The notes under the pieces are model-generated. The model saw only the letters and a list, made by a program, of their open reading frames with translations, searched no databases and was not told where the DNA came from. Below are positions 1 to 5,077 of a stretch of DNA of 12,015 nucleotides, one piece after another. How positions within the stretch are numbered: position 1 is the stretch's first letter; the number at the start of each line of letters is the position of its first letter. The stretch spans positions 1-12,015 of the forward strand of contig WAPY01000003.1 of NCBI GenBank assembly GCA_015520525.1. Reading direction: 5' to 3'. This stretch comes from Candidatus Woesearchaeota archaeon (GTDB lineage Archaea; Nanobdellota; Nanobdellia; Woesearchaeales; WAPY01). The position numbers were made by a program, and so were the translations under genes.

Positions 1-21
1 GATATAGAAGGTCTTAAATGA
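1..21 (+). CDS. 3' end of an upstream gene (partial)
   Basis: The first reading frame gives the residues DIEGLK and then a TGA at 19-21. This stop overlaps the ATG of the next gene in an ATGA arrangement, which is typical of translationally coupled genes. Only six codons lie in the window, so the product cannot be named. It could instead be the N-terminal part of the next gene separated by a frameshift. Confidence 0.35.
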   Translation, partial: DIEGLK

Positions 22-461
22 AATATGGTTTGTTCTTTATAGGGGATTATAACTCTTTATTTAACGAGATAAATCAAGTTCCAGTGGTTTATCATCTTGA
101 GAAAATTCATAATTTTAGAATATCACAGGATTTCTTAGAAAGAACTAAAACTGTTGTATTCGACGATGTCCCTGTGAAGGTTTCTTCGCCTGAATATGTT
201 GTATTCACAAAGCTTTTGAGAGCAGTAGAAAAGAGTAGATTTTTTGGTAAAGATAAATTAGATATTGCCTCTTTACTTTTAGCTTATAAATATAATAAGA
301 CAGAGTTTGATGAGGATTTTTTTATTTATCTAATTAACTCTTCTCCTCAAAAGAGTCAGATTAAGAATTACTTTAAACAGATTCCTCAAATTAAAAATAT
401 AACTAAAATTGAGAAATCTGACCTTCAGAAAGTTGTTTATGAAATTAATTATAAACTCTGA
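18..461 (+). CDS. Nucleotidyltransferase-like small protein, C-terminal-half type
   Basis: A 147-residue protein. Residues 46-85 read like the C-terminal half of MNT/AbiEii-type nucleotidyltransferases: a strand with DDVPVKVSSPEYVV, then a TKLLRAVE helix and a KDKLDIASLL stretch, matching the family pattern of 'v.v.spedl...Kl.A...R.kD..Dl..L'. The catalytic GS...D.D motif that should lie in front is not visible, so the product looks truncated or is one half of a split protein. A TAA at 15-17 closes this frame just upstream. The start at 18 is supported by AAGGT at 8-12 and by the ATGA overlap with the preceding frame. It may be an accessory or antitoxin-linked protein; the activity is unproven and may be absent. 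The family call is tentative. Confidence 0.55.
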   Translation: MKYGLFFIGDYNSLFNEINQVPVVYHLEKIHNFRISQDFLERTKTVVFDDVPVKVSSPEYVVFTKLLRAVEKSRFFGKDKLDIASLLLAYKYNKTEFDEDFFIYLINSSPQKSQIKNYFKQIPQIKNITKIEKSDLQKVVYEINYKL

Positions 462-500
462 TCTTTTATTGAAAAACACTTCCTTCTCAAGCGAAAGTTT

Positions 501-508
501 TTTAAATA
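501..508 (+). promoter_or_regulatory. TATA box for gyrB
   Basis: TTTAAATA sits inside a T-rich run and is preceded by CGAAAG at 492-497, a plausible BRE. Start of transcription would be near 530, giving a leader of about 48 nt, longer than those predicted for the other genes here. Confidence 0.6.
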
Positions 509-568
509 CAGCTCTGCTCTTTTAGAGAATAAAAGAAGGTTCTGAAAGAGAATTTTTCGTCGATGAAA

Positions 569-574
569 GAGGTG
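569..574 (+). promoter_or_regulatory. Ribosome binding site of gyrB
   Basis: GAGGTG lies 4 nt before the ATG at 579 and fixes this start. It fits the predicted leadered transcript of gyrB. Confidence 0.7.
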
Positions 575-578
575 TGTT

Positions 579-2483
579 ATGGATCCGCAAAATAACAATG
601 TTAAGAGTAAGGAATATAATGCGTCGAAGATTCAAGTACTTGAAGGTCTTGAAGGCGTTAGGAAAAGACCAAGCATGTATATTGGAAGCACTTCTATCAG
701 AGGGCTTCATCATTTAGTATTTGAAATCGTTGACAACAGTGTTGATGAGGCGTTGGCAGGATACTGTAAAAACATAACTGTCACAATCCATAAGGACAAT
801 TCGGTTACAGTTAAGGATGATGGGAGAGGAATTCCAGTAGACATCATACCAAAATACAACAAGTCCGCTTTAGAAATAGTTATGACAAAACTTCACGCTG
901 GAGGAAAGTTCGGCAAGGGAGCGTACAAAGTGAGCTCCGGACTTCATGGTGTGGGAGTTTCAGTTGTTAATGCTTTATCAAAGAGAACGACTGTTACCGT
1001 GAGAAAAAATGGGAAAGTTTACTATCAAGAATATGAGTTCGGCAAACCCAAAACAGAGCTTAAAATTATAGGAAATTCCAACGAAACAGGAACCGAAATA
1101 ACATTTCTACCTGATGACAGCATATTTGAAACAACAAACTTCAACTTTGAATTCTTAGCTGAGAGGATGAGGGAGCTGGCGTTCTTGAACCCAGGCCTAA
1201 AAATCACTCTAACAGATGAGAGGTTGGGCAAATCAAAAACATTCTACTTTGATGGAGGCATATCAAGTTTTATTGAGGAAGTAAATGCCAATAAAAAACC
1301 CTTCCATCCTGTGATTCATTTCTCGGGAGAAAAGGATGATGTTGGAGTAGACTTTGCTTTTCAATATACATCAGGATTCACAACAAGCATATTCTCATTC
1401 GTCAACACAGTTAGAACAGATGAGGGAGGAACACATCTGACGGGTTTTAAGATGGGGCTTTCAAAAGCAATCAACTCCTATTTGAAGGATTCAAAAACAA
1501 GACTCAAGGATTTAAAATTAACGAGCGATGATGTTATGGAAGGAATAACTGCCGTTATAAGTGTTAAAGTCCAAGAACCTCAGTTTGAAGGTCAGACGAA
1601 GGCGAAGCTTGGAAATTCTGAGGTTAAAAGGATTGTGGATTCCTTCGTGTTTGAGAAGGTTGAGACATACTTGAATGAGCATCCAGACATCGCTAAATTA
1701 ATCATTGACAAAGTCACTAATGCAGCGAAGGCGAGAGAGGCGGCTCAGAGGGCAAAGCAGATGGCCCGTAGAAAAACAGCTTTTGATTCAGCAAGTCTGC
1801 CGGGTAAACTCACAGACTGTTCGGAAACTAACCCTGAACAAACTGAACTCTTCCTCGTTGAAGGAGACTCCGCAGGGGGCTCAGCGAAGCAAGCTAGAAA
1901 TAGAAACTTTCAGGCAATACTTCCTTTAAGGGGAAAGATACTTAATGTTGAGAAGGCGAGGCCCCACAAGGTTATAAACAATCAAGAAATAGCGTCAATA
2001 ATAACTGCTTTAGGTACGAATATAGGAGATAAGTTTGACATTACTAAACTCAGATATGGAAAAATCATAATAATGACCGATGCGGATGTTGACGGGGCGC
2101 ACATTAGAACATTGTTGCTGACATTTTTCTTCAGATACATGAAGCCTTTAATTGAAGAAGGTCATGTTTACATAGCCCAACCGCCTTTGTATAAGGTTGT
2201 GTTCGGCAAAACAAGAATTTACGCATACGATGACAGCGACCTTGCTGAAATAGTGAAGGAGCATCCGAAGGCGGATGTTCAAAGGTTTAAAGGTCTTGGA
2301 GAGATGAATCCCCAACAGCTTTGGGAAACAACAATGAATCCTGAGACAAGAAGAATGGTTAAAGTAACCATAGAAGATGCAATTGTGGCTGACGAGACAT
2401 TCTCCCTCCTGATGGGGCAGGACGTCCAGCCCAGAAAGAAATTCATAGAAGAACACGCTTTAGAGGCGAATATTGATATATAA
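579..2483 (+). CDS. gyrB: DNA gyrase subunit B
   Basis: Type IIA topoisomerase ATPase subunit, which with GyrA introduces negative supercoils using ATP. It has 634 residues, the usual length of the short (non-proteobacterial) GyrB. Visible in order: GHKL ATPase N-box with E49 and N53, DDGRGIP at 80-86, the glycine-rich ATP lid around 107-126 (SSGLHGVGVSVVNAL), the QTK loop with K341, the TOPRIM acid EGDSAGG at 428-434, the DADVD metal triad at 501-505, and the tail motif QRFKGLGEMNP at 568-578. All key residues are present, so the enzyme should be active. The family is bacterial in origin and was acquired by several archaeal lineages. gyrA is not adjacent: the next gene is convergent after 18 nt. 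ParE of topoisomerase IV is the only serious alternative. Confidence 0.96.
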   Translation: MDPQNNNVKSKEYNASKIQVLEGLEGVRKRPSMYIGSTSIRGLHHLVFEIVDNSVDEALAGYCKNITVTIHKDNSVTVKDDGRGIPVDIIPKYNKSALEIVMTKLHAGGKFGKGAYKVSSGLHGVGVSVVNALSKRTTVTVRKNGKVYYQEYEFGKPKTELKIIGNSNETGTEITFLPDDSIFETTNFNFEFLAERMRELAFLNPGLKITLTDERLGKSKTFYFDGGISSFIEEVNANKKPFHPVIHFSGEKDDVGVDFAFQYTSGFTTSIFSFVNTVRTDEGGTHLTGFKMGLSKAINSYLKDSKTRLKDLKLTSDDVMEGITAVISVKVQEPQFEGQTKAKLGNSEVKRIVDSFVFEKVETYLNEHPDIAKLIIDKVTNAAKAREAAQRAKQMARRKTAFDSASLPGKLTDCSETNPEQTELFLVEGDSAGGSAKQARNRNFQAILPLRGKILNVEKARPHKVINNQEIASIITALGTNIGDKFDITKLRYGKIIIMTDADVDGAHIRTLLLTFFFRYMKPLIEEGHVYIAQPPLYKVVFGKTRIYAYDDSDLAEIVKEHPKADVQRFKGLGEMNPQQLWETTMNPETRRMVKVTIEDAIVADETFSLLMGQDVQPRKKFIEEHALEANIDI

Positions 2484-2494
2484 AATAATAAAAC

Positions 2495-2503
2495 TTTATT
2501 TTT
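2495..2503 (+). terminator. T-rich end of gyrB in a tight convergent junction
   Basis: TTTATTTTT follows the gyrB stop by 11 nt and runs into the 3' end of the convergent DUF655 gene. Archaeal termination often uses oligo-T, so this may end gyrB transcription. There is no hairpin. Confidence 0.35.
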
Positions 2504-3071
2504 AATAACCTTCCTTCTCCTTTTGAGCGACGAACAAGTAATGCTTCTGCTCCTGCATAATCTCTTTTAGAATCCTCTTTGTTATTAGCTTGTCTGGGTC
2601 GGGAATTAACTTAATCCTCTCCTTAATATCATCGAAGCTTTTGAATGGTTCAATGCTCCTTTCATCTAAAATCTCCCACATCCTTTTCTTACCCAAACCT
2701 GGGAGAAGCTCAAGCTGATGCATCCTTGTAGTCAGAGGACCTGCGTTGTTGAAGAACTTAACGAACCTACTTTCATTCTTAACAACAATATCATGGACGA
2801 CGAACTCCAATTCAGCTTTTGCTGTGCTTGTGAGCTTTGAGTAGGGTATTCTGCCAGCTATGTGATGAATCTTATCCCTCTTGTCAGGGCCTATGTAAAC
2901 TTTCTCATGAGGCTGTAAGAAGACTCCTTTCTTTGGAACTAATTCCAACAGGGCGAAGCTGGAGGTTCCAATAGCTTGAGCAATAGGCTCTCTTTGAAAC
3001 ATGGGCCTTGTGTCGTTTGGATAACCATTAGGCAGGAAATCCAAGACCACAGCGTAATCTTCTCTTACCAT
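2502..3071 (-). CDS. DUF655 family protein, putative nucleic-acid binding
   Basis: 189 residues from the ATG at 3071, beginning MVREDYAVVLDFLPNGYP. The archaeal DUF655 family is recognised by this N-terminal stretch, the central REPIAQAIGTSSFALLELVPK segment and the C-terminal helix-hairpin-helix-like LELLPGLGKKRMWEILDER, which suggests RNA or DNA binding; the exact role is not known. It is the third gene after rpl21e and rpoF, a conserved archaeal order often followed by the rRNA dimethyltransferase gene ksgA, which is missing here. An in-frame GTG at 3122 overlaps the rpoF stop and would add 17 residues. I prefer 3071 because GGAGG at 3077-3081 sits 5 nt before it and a TATA box lies inside the would-be extension. 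Confidence 0.9.
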   Translation of the reverse strand: MVREDYAVVLDFLPNGYPNDTRPMFQREPIAQAIGTSSFALLELVPKKGVFLQPHEKVYIGPDKRDKIHHIAGRIPYSKLTSTAKAELEFVVHDIVVKNESRFVKFFNNAGPLTTRMHQLELLPGLGKKRMWEILDERSIEPFKSFDDIKERIKLIPDPDKLITKRILKEIMQEQKHYLFVAQKEKEGY

Positions 3072-3076
3072 TTTAA

Positions 3077-3081
3077 CCTCC
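3077..3081 (-). promoter_or_regulatory. Ribosome binding site deciding the DUF655 start
   Basis: GGAGG (minus strand) is 5 nt before the ATG at 3071. It is the strongest Shine-Dalgarno match in the window and supports the shorter protein. Confidence 0.7.
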
Positions 3082-3101
3082 ATTAGATTATAATTTGGGA
3101 G

Positions 3102-3109
3102 TTTATAAA
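3102..3109 (-). promoter_or_regulatory. Possible internal TATA box for the DUF655 gene
   Basis: TTTATAAA lies just past the rpoF stop, centred about 34 nt before the DUF655 ATG at 3071. Transcription would begin near 3080, leaving a 9-nt leader that holds the GGAGG. The gene may therefore be expressed both from the operon and on its own. Confidence 0.45.
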
Positions 3110-3118
3110 ACTTTTGAA

Positions 3119-3466
3119 TCACTTGCGATTCTTCATGAACTCCTCAACAGTTGAAGCAATCTTCTTTAAGTTTTGTGAAGAAATAGTTATTGGATAAGCT
3201 TGGAAGATTAAAGATACCTCCTCTTCTGATTTAGGGAGCAAGTCAACAACTTTAACAATCATCTCCTCCTTTAATCTTGGGATATTTAAATCTTCAATCT
3301 TCTTTTTTAACTCCTTAGCTTCCTTTTCAGACAACTTCGCGAAGTAATCTAAATACTCCTTCGTCTTTGTAATCCTAAAATTTTGGTCTTCCTCGTTAGA
3401 TGATTCTAAAGCTTTCTTAACTTCTGATAGAGTAACAGGTTTTTGTTCTATAATCTTTATATCCAT
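3119..3466 (-). CDS. rpoF: DNA-directed RNA polymerase subunit Rpo4 (RpoF, Rpb4 homologue)
   Basis: Subunit F of archaeal RNA polymerase. With Rpo7 (RpoE) it forms the stalk that contacts nascent RNA and helps open the promoter. From the ATG at 3466 the protein has 115 residues, the usual family size. It shows the family layout: a short N-terminal strand (IKIIEQKPVTLSEVKKAL), a charged helical middle (KTKEYLDYFAKLSEKEAKEL) and a C-terminal HRDC-like helical part (PRLKEEMIVKVVDLLPKSEEEVSLIF, then ISSQNLKKIASTVEEF). A GTG at 3475, overlapping the L21e stop, is an alternative start adding 3 residues. GGGTGA at 3472-3477, 5 nt before the ATG, favours 3466. It lies between rpl21e and DUF655 in a conserved archaeal operon. 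Confidence 0.92.
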   Translation of the reverse strand: MDIKIIEQKPVTLSEVKKALESSNEEDQNFRITKTKEYLDYFAKLSEKEAKELKKKIEDLNIPRLKEEMIVKVVDLLPKSEEEVSLIFQAYPITISSQNLKKIASTVEEFMKNRK

Positions 3467-3471
3467 AAGAA

Positions 3472-3768
3472 TCACCCTTTGTGAGGAAGCAAGTGAACTG
3501 GATGAACCATGAGCTTCTTCTCAACACTTCCATCCATAACCTTTAAGATGTAACAGTAGCCTCTCTTCCCCAAAACTTCACCAACTCTCCCCTGAAAAAC
3601 AGGGTCAGGAAGGCCTTTATGAACAGAAGGCTCGATTTTAATAGTTACTTTGTCGCCCTTATTGAATTCTTGGAAATACCTGCTGATCTTAATCTTACCC
3701 TTCTCACTGACCTTCTTAGTCAGCTTGCTTCTGCTCTTTCTCCTTGAACCACCAATTCTCTTAGCCAT
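3472..3768 (-). CDS. rpl21e: 50S ribosomal protein L21e (eL21)
   Basis: Large-subunit ribosomal protein found only in archaea and eukaryotes. From the ATG at 3768 it has 98 residues, the family length, with a basic N-terminus (MAKRIGGSRRKSRSKLTKK) followed by the SH3-like beta barrel: FNKGDKVTIKIEPSVHKGLPDP, VFQGRVGEVLGKRG and a C-terminal VHPVHLLP. An in-frame start at 3786 would add six residues (MYFLCS) not typical of the family. Rejecting it also agrees with the TATA box, which puts the transcript start at 3768. It is the first gene of the operon with rpoF and DUF655; the stop overlaps a GTG in rpoF. Confidence 0.95.
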   Translation of the reverse strand: MAKRIGGSRRKSRSKLTKKVSEKGKIKISRYFQEFNKGDKVTIKIEPSVHKGLPDPVFQGRVGEVLGKRGYCYILKVMDGSVEKKLMVHPVHLLPHKG

Positions 3769-3790
3769 AGAACAGAGGAAATACAACCTC

Positions 3791-3798
3791 TTTATAAA
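3791..3798 (-). promoter_or_regulatory. TATA box for the rpl21e-rpoF-DUF655 operon
   Basis: A palindromic TTTATAAA centred 26 nt before the L21e ATG. The mRNA is predicted to start at the ATG itself, so it is probably leaderless. Confidence 0.7.
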
Positions 3799-3825
3799 TG
3801 TTTTGTAATATTAATGCTGTGTGAG

Positions 3826-4392
3826 TTATGAGATACTTGGATGCTTCTTGCTGTGCAGTAAATGAAGTGATGTTGCCACGCTAAAAGTTGACACAATAAA
3901 CATAATTATGAACAAAATTCTAAAGCCCAGAAACTTGGCGACATAACCTCCAATCAGCGCAGATATTGCTCCTATAACATAAATCATTGCTTCTTCTAAA
4001 CCCCACTCAGAAGCCTCTTCATCAGAATCTAGATATTCAGAATACAGAGCATCAAAAGCGGGCGTATATAATGCTCCAGCCAAGCCTAAAATTACTTGAG
4101 TAATGACCAGTGAGAGTTCATCCTTGACGAAAATGTATGATAAACATCCTAACGAAGTTAGAACATAACCTGCAACTACCAATTCTTCCTTATGCTTCGC
4201 TTTGTCCTCCCACCTGCTTATAAAAAACATGACTAATCCAGTTGTTATCATAAAAGAAGAATAAGCCCAGCTCGCGTCTAAAATATTTCCACCAATCTTC
4301 TCAACGAATATAGCATATATTGGACCAATCAATCCCAAAGCTAAGTATGTCCAAGTGTCTGACAGCAACAGAATTTTAATTTCGCGTCTCAT
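3826..4392 (-). CDS. Half-length major facilitator superfamily membrane protein
   Basis: 188 residues with about six predicted membrane helices (roughly 7-29, 43-60, 70-89, 93-113, 133-153, 156-178). This equals one six-helix half of a normal 12-helix MFS transporter of about 400 residues. It matches the N-terminal half: helix 1 with GLIGPIYAIFVEKIGG, a loop after helix 2 (SRWEDKAKHKEE) where MFS motif A would be but degenerate, and helix 4 with GLAGALYTPAFDALYSEY. The ORF ends cleanly in a hydrophilic tail (HSKKHPSIS) and no second half follows, since L21e begins 57 nt on. It may work as a dimer or have lost transport; the substrate is unknown. The start at 4392 fits the TATA spacing and there is no Shine-Dalgarno site. 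Confidence 0.82.
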   Translation of the reverse strand: MRREIKILLLSDTWTYLALGLIGPIYAIFVEKIGGNILDASWAYSSFMITTGLVMFFISRWEDKAKHKEELVVAGYVLTSLGCLSYIFVKDELSLVITQVILGLAGALYTPAFDALYSEYLDSDEEASEWGLEEAMIYVIGAISALIGGYVAKFLGFRILFIIMFIVSTFSVATSLHLLHSKKHPSIS

Positions 4393-4412
4393 AAAAAAAA
4401 AACAGACAGTGA

Positions 4413-4420
4413 TTAATAAA
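4413..4420 (-). promoter_or_regulatory. TATA box for the half-MFS gene
   Basis: TTTATTAA centred about 25 nt before the ATG at 4392, again predicting a leaderless mRNA. The same octamer in the same position precedes the gene at 11408. Confidence 0.55.
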
Positions 4421-4468
4421 TTTATCGAATAATAAAAGCAGTCTGTTAAGCTGAATAGAAAAAGAGTG

Positions 4469-4483
4469 CGGACTCGGAGGGAT
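4469..4483 (-). repeat. Partial copy of the tRNA-Arg 3' end
   Basis: Fifteen bases here are identical to 4554-4568, the last 15 nt of tRNA-Arg including its discriminator base. The copy lies 85 nt downstream in the same orientation, followed by a T5 run (4459-4463, minus strand). The rest of the tRNA is absent. It resembles the target-site duplication left when an element integrates in a tRNA 3' end, but may be a simple local duplication. Confidence 0.6.
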
Positions 4484-4491
4484 GCGGGAAC

Positions 4492-4514
4492 TCAACCTTT
4501 TAGAAAAAGGTTGA
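4492..4514. repeat. Perfect inverted repeat beside tRNA-Arg
   Basis: Ten-base arms (TCAACCTTTT and its complement) around a 3-nt loop, lying between the tRNA-Arg gene and its partial copy. On the minus strand it is followed at once by GTTCCCGCATC. There is no T run directly after it, so it is not a typical terminator. Confidence 0.7.
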
Positions 4515-4527
4515 ATCGAAAAGTAAG

Positions 4528-4533
4528 AAAAAA
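4528..4533 (-). terminator. Oligo-T terminator of tRNA-Arg
   Basis: A T6 run on the minus strand, 20 nt after the tRNA-Arg discriminator base, as expected for archaeal termination. Confidence 0.5.
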
Positions 4534-4553
4534 CAGGGAAGATAAATAAAGTA

Positions 4554-4628
4554 CGGACTCGGAGGGATTCGAACCCCCGACCCACAGCTTAGAAGGCTGT
4601 TGCCCTATCCAGACTAGGCTACGAGTCC
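4554..4628 (-). tRNA. tRNA-Arg (anticodon TCT)
   Basis: A 75-nt cloverleaf including discriminator G. Acceptor GGACTCG pairs perfectly with CGAGTCC; the D arm is GCCT...GGGC; the anticodon arm is ACAGC with loop CTTCTAA and GCTGT, giving TCT for AGA and AGG codons; the T arm has loop TTCGAAT. There is no intron and no encoded CCA (the next bases are TAC). It has its own TATA box. Confidence 0.96.
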
Positions 4629-4651
4629 AATCATAAAGGCAAACCAACTTG

Positions 4652-4659
4652 TTTTTAAA
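4652..4659 (-). promoter_or_regulatory. TATA box for tRNA-Arg
   Basis: TTTAAAAA on the minus strand, centred about 27 nt before the tRNA 5' end at 4628. It lies just past a T5 run (4670-4674) that may end the upstream tRNA transcript. Confidence 0.6.
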
Positions 4660-4728
4660 TCTTGCGATTAAAAATCTTCGCGAACTGTTTTTTAAGAAAT
4701 TGTTTGATGGGCTCGTGTTGATGTGGGA

Positions 4729-4753
4729 ACCAGATTCTAAACAAGAATCTGGT
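4729..4753. repeat. Perfect inverted repeat in the tRNA spacer
   Basis: Ten-base arms (ACCAGATTCT and its complement) around the 5-nt loop AAACA. On the minus strand it runs into GTTCCCACATC, one base different from the sequence after the inverted repeat at 4492-4514. Confidence 0.7.
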
Positions 4754-4766
4754 AAGGAGTGTTTAA

Positions 4767-4795
4767 GGAGGATGTTCTACTTCGTGAAATCCTCC
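4767..4795. repeat. GGAGGAT/ATCCTCC inverted repeat
   Basis: Seven-base arms around a 15-nt centre in which a further short stem around TTC is possible. It lies 13 nt from the neighbouring inverted repeat, so the two could form adjacent hairpins in a tRNA-Ile trailer RNA. Confidence 0.55.
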
Positions 4796-4838
4796 GAAAT
4801 GAAGAAGGTATTAGAAGAAGATGGTACTAGAATTAAGA

Positions 4839-4914
4839 TGGGCCCGCGGAGATTTGAACTCCGGACCGCTCGATTATCAGTCGAGTGCTCCAAACCAGGC
4901 TAAGCTACGGGCCC
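4839..4914 (-). tRNA. tRNA-Ile (anticodon GAT)
   Basis: A 76-nt cloverleaf including discriminator A. Acceptor GGGCCCG pairs with CGGGCCC; anticodon stem CTCGA/TCGAG holds the loop CTGATAA, giving GAT for AUC and AUU codons; T loop TTCAAAT. There is no intron and no encoded CCA. It lies 25 nt after tRNA-Asn and is probably transcribed with it. Confidence 0.96.
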
Positions 4915-4939
4915 GAAATTTTGAATAAAAAATGAAAAA

Positions 4940-5014
4940 TGGCGCCTCCGGCCAGGTTTGAACTGGCGACCTCGCGGTTAACAGCCGCGCGCTCCACCAC
5001 TAAGCTACGGAGGC
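4940..5014 (-). tRNA. tRNA-Asn (anticodon GTT), CCA encoded
   Basis: A 72-nt cloverleaf plus a genomic CCA at 4940-4942. Acceptor GCCTCCG pairs with CGGAGGC, discriminator G; anticodon stem CGCGG/CCGCG with loop CTGTTAA gives GTT for AAC and AAU; T loop TTCAAAC. There is no intron. It is the only one of the three tRNAs here with an encoded CCA, and the first in a likely Asn-Ile transcript. Confidence 0.96.
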
Positions 5015-5039
5015 TTACCACTTGGGATATTCTGTTTTA

Positions 5040-5047
5040 TTTATAAA
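5040..5047 (-). promoter_or_regulatory. TATA box for the tRNA-Asn/tRNA-Ile transcript
   Basis: TTTATAAA centred about 29 nt before the tRNA-Asn 5' end, between the end of the beta-propeller gene and the tRNA. Confidence 0.6.
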
Positions 5048-5056
5048 CATTACGAT

Positions 5057-5069
5057 AAAAAAGAAAAAA
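5057..5069 (-). terminator. Oligo-T terminator of the beta-propeller gene
   Basis: Two T6 runs separated by one C on the minus strand, beginning 9 nt after the stop codon at 5078. This is a strong archaeal-type termination signal without a hairpin. Confidence 0.6.
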
Positions 5070-5077
5070 GGTTTTAA

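Larger units (their letters stand above)
4629..4838. other. 210-nt spacer between tRNA-Arg and tRNA-Ile with strong inverted repeats
   Basis: No convincing gene is seen. It holds the tRNA-Arg TATA box, a T5 run at 4670-4674 (minus), and two inverted repeats. An open frame on the plus strand crosses it but enters the antisense of tRNA-Ile, has only a TTG start and is not counted as a gene. If the tRNA-Asn/Ile transcript ends at the T5 run, it carries a structured 3' trailer of about 165 nt. Confidence 0.5.

Noticed and set aside
509..578. Riboswitch or structured leader before gyrB
   Set aside because: The leader of about 48 nt is short and A/G-rich, and no stable stem or known aptamer pattern was found.
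2148..2456. Minus-strand open frame of 102 codons inside gyrB
   Set aside because: It is a shadow of the well-supported gyrB coding frame, with no promoter or ribosome binding site and an unlikely composition.
3122..3122. GTG at 3122 as the DUF655 start
   Set aside because: The extra 17 residues contain a TATA box in their DNA and do not look like the family N-terminus, while ATG 3071 has a strong GGAGG.
4492..4514. Hairpin as an intrinsic terminator
   Set aside because: No T run follows the stem on either strand; the likely terminator of tRNA-Arg is the T6 run at 4528-4533, before the hairpin.
4376..4585. Minus-strand open frame of 69 codons before the half-MFS gene
   Set aside because: It begins inside tRNA-Arg and covers the duplicated tRNA end, the hairpin and the MFS promoter; the residues come from these elements.
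4467..4770. CRISPR-like array in the repeat-rich tRNA region
   Set aside because: The repeats are few, unevenly spaced and differ in sequence; there are no regular spacers and no cas genes.
4649..4903. Open plus-strand frame of 84 codons across the tRNA spacer
   Set aside because: It needs a TTG start, has no start signal at the right place, and its last third is the antisense of tRNA-Ile. The inverted repeats explain much of its composition.
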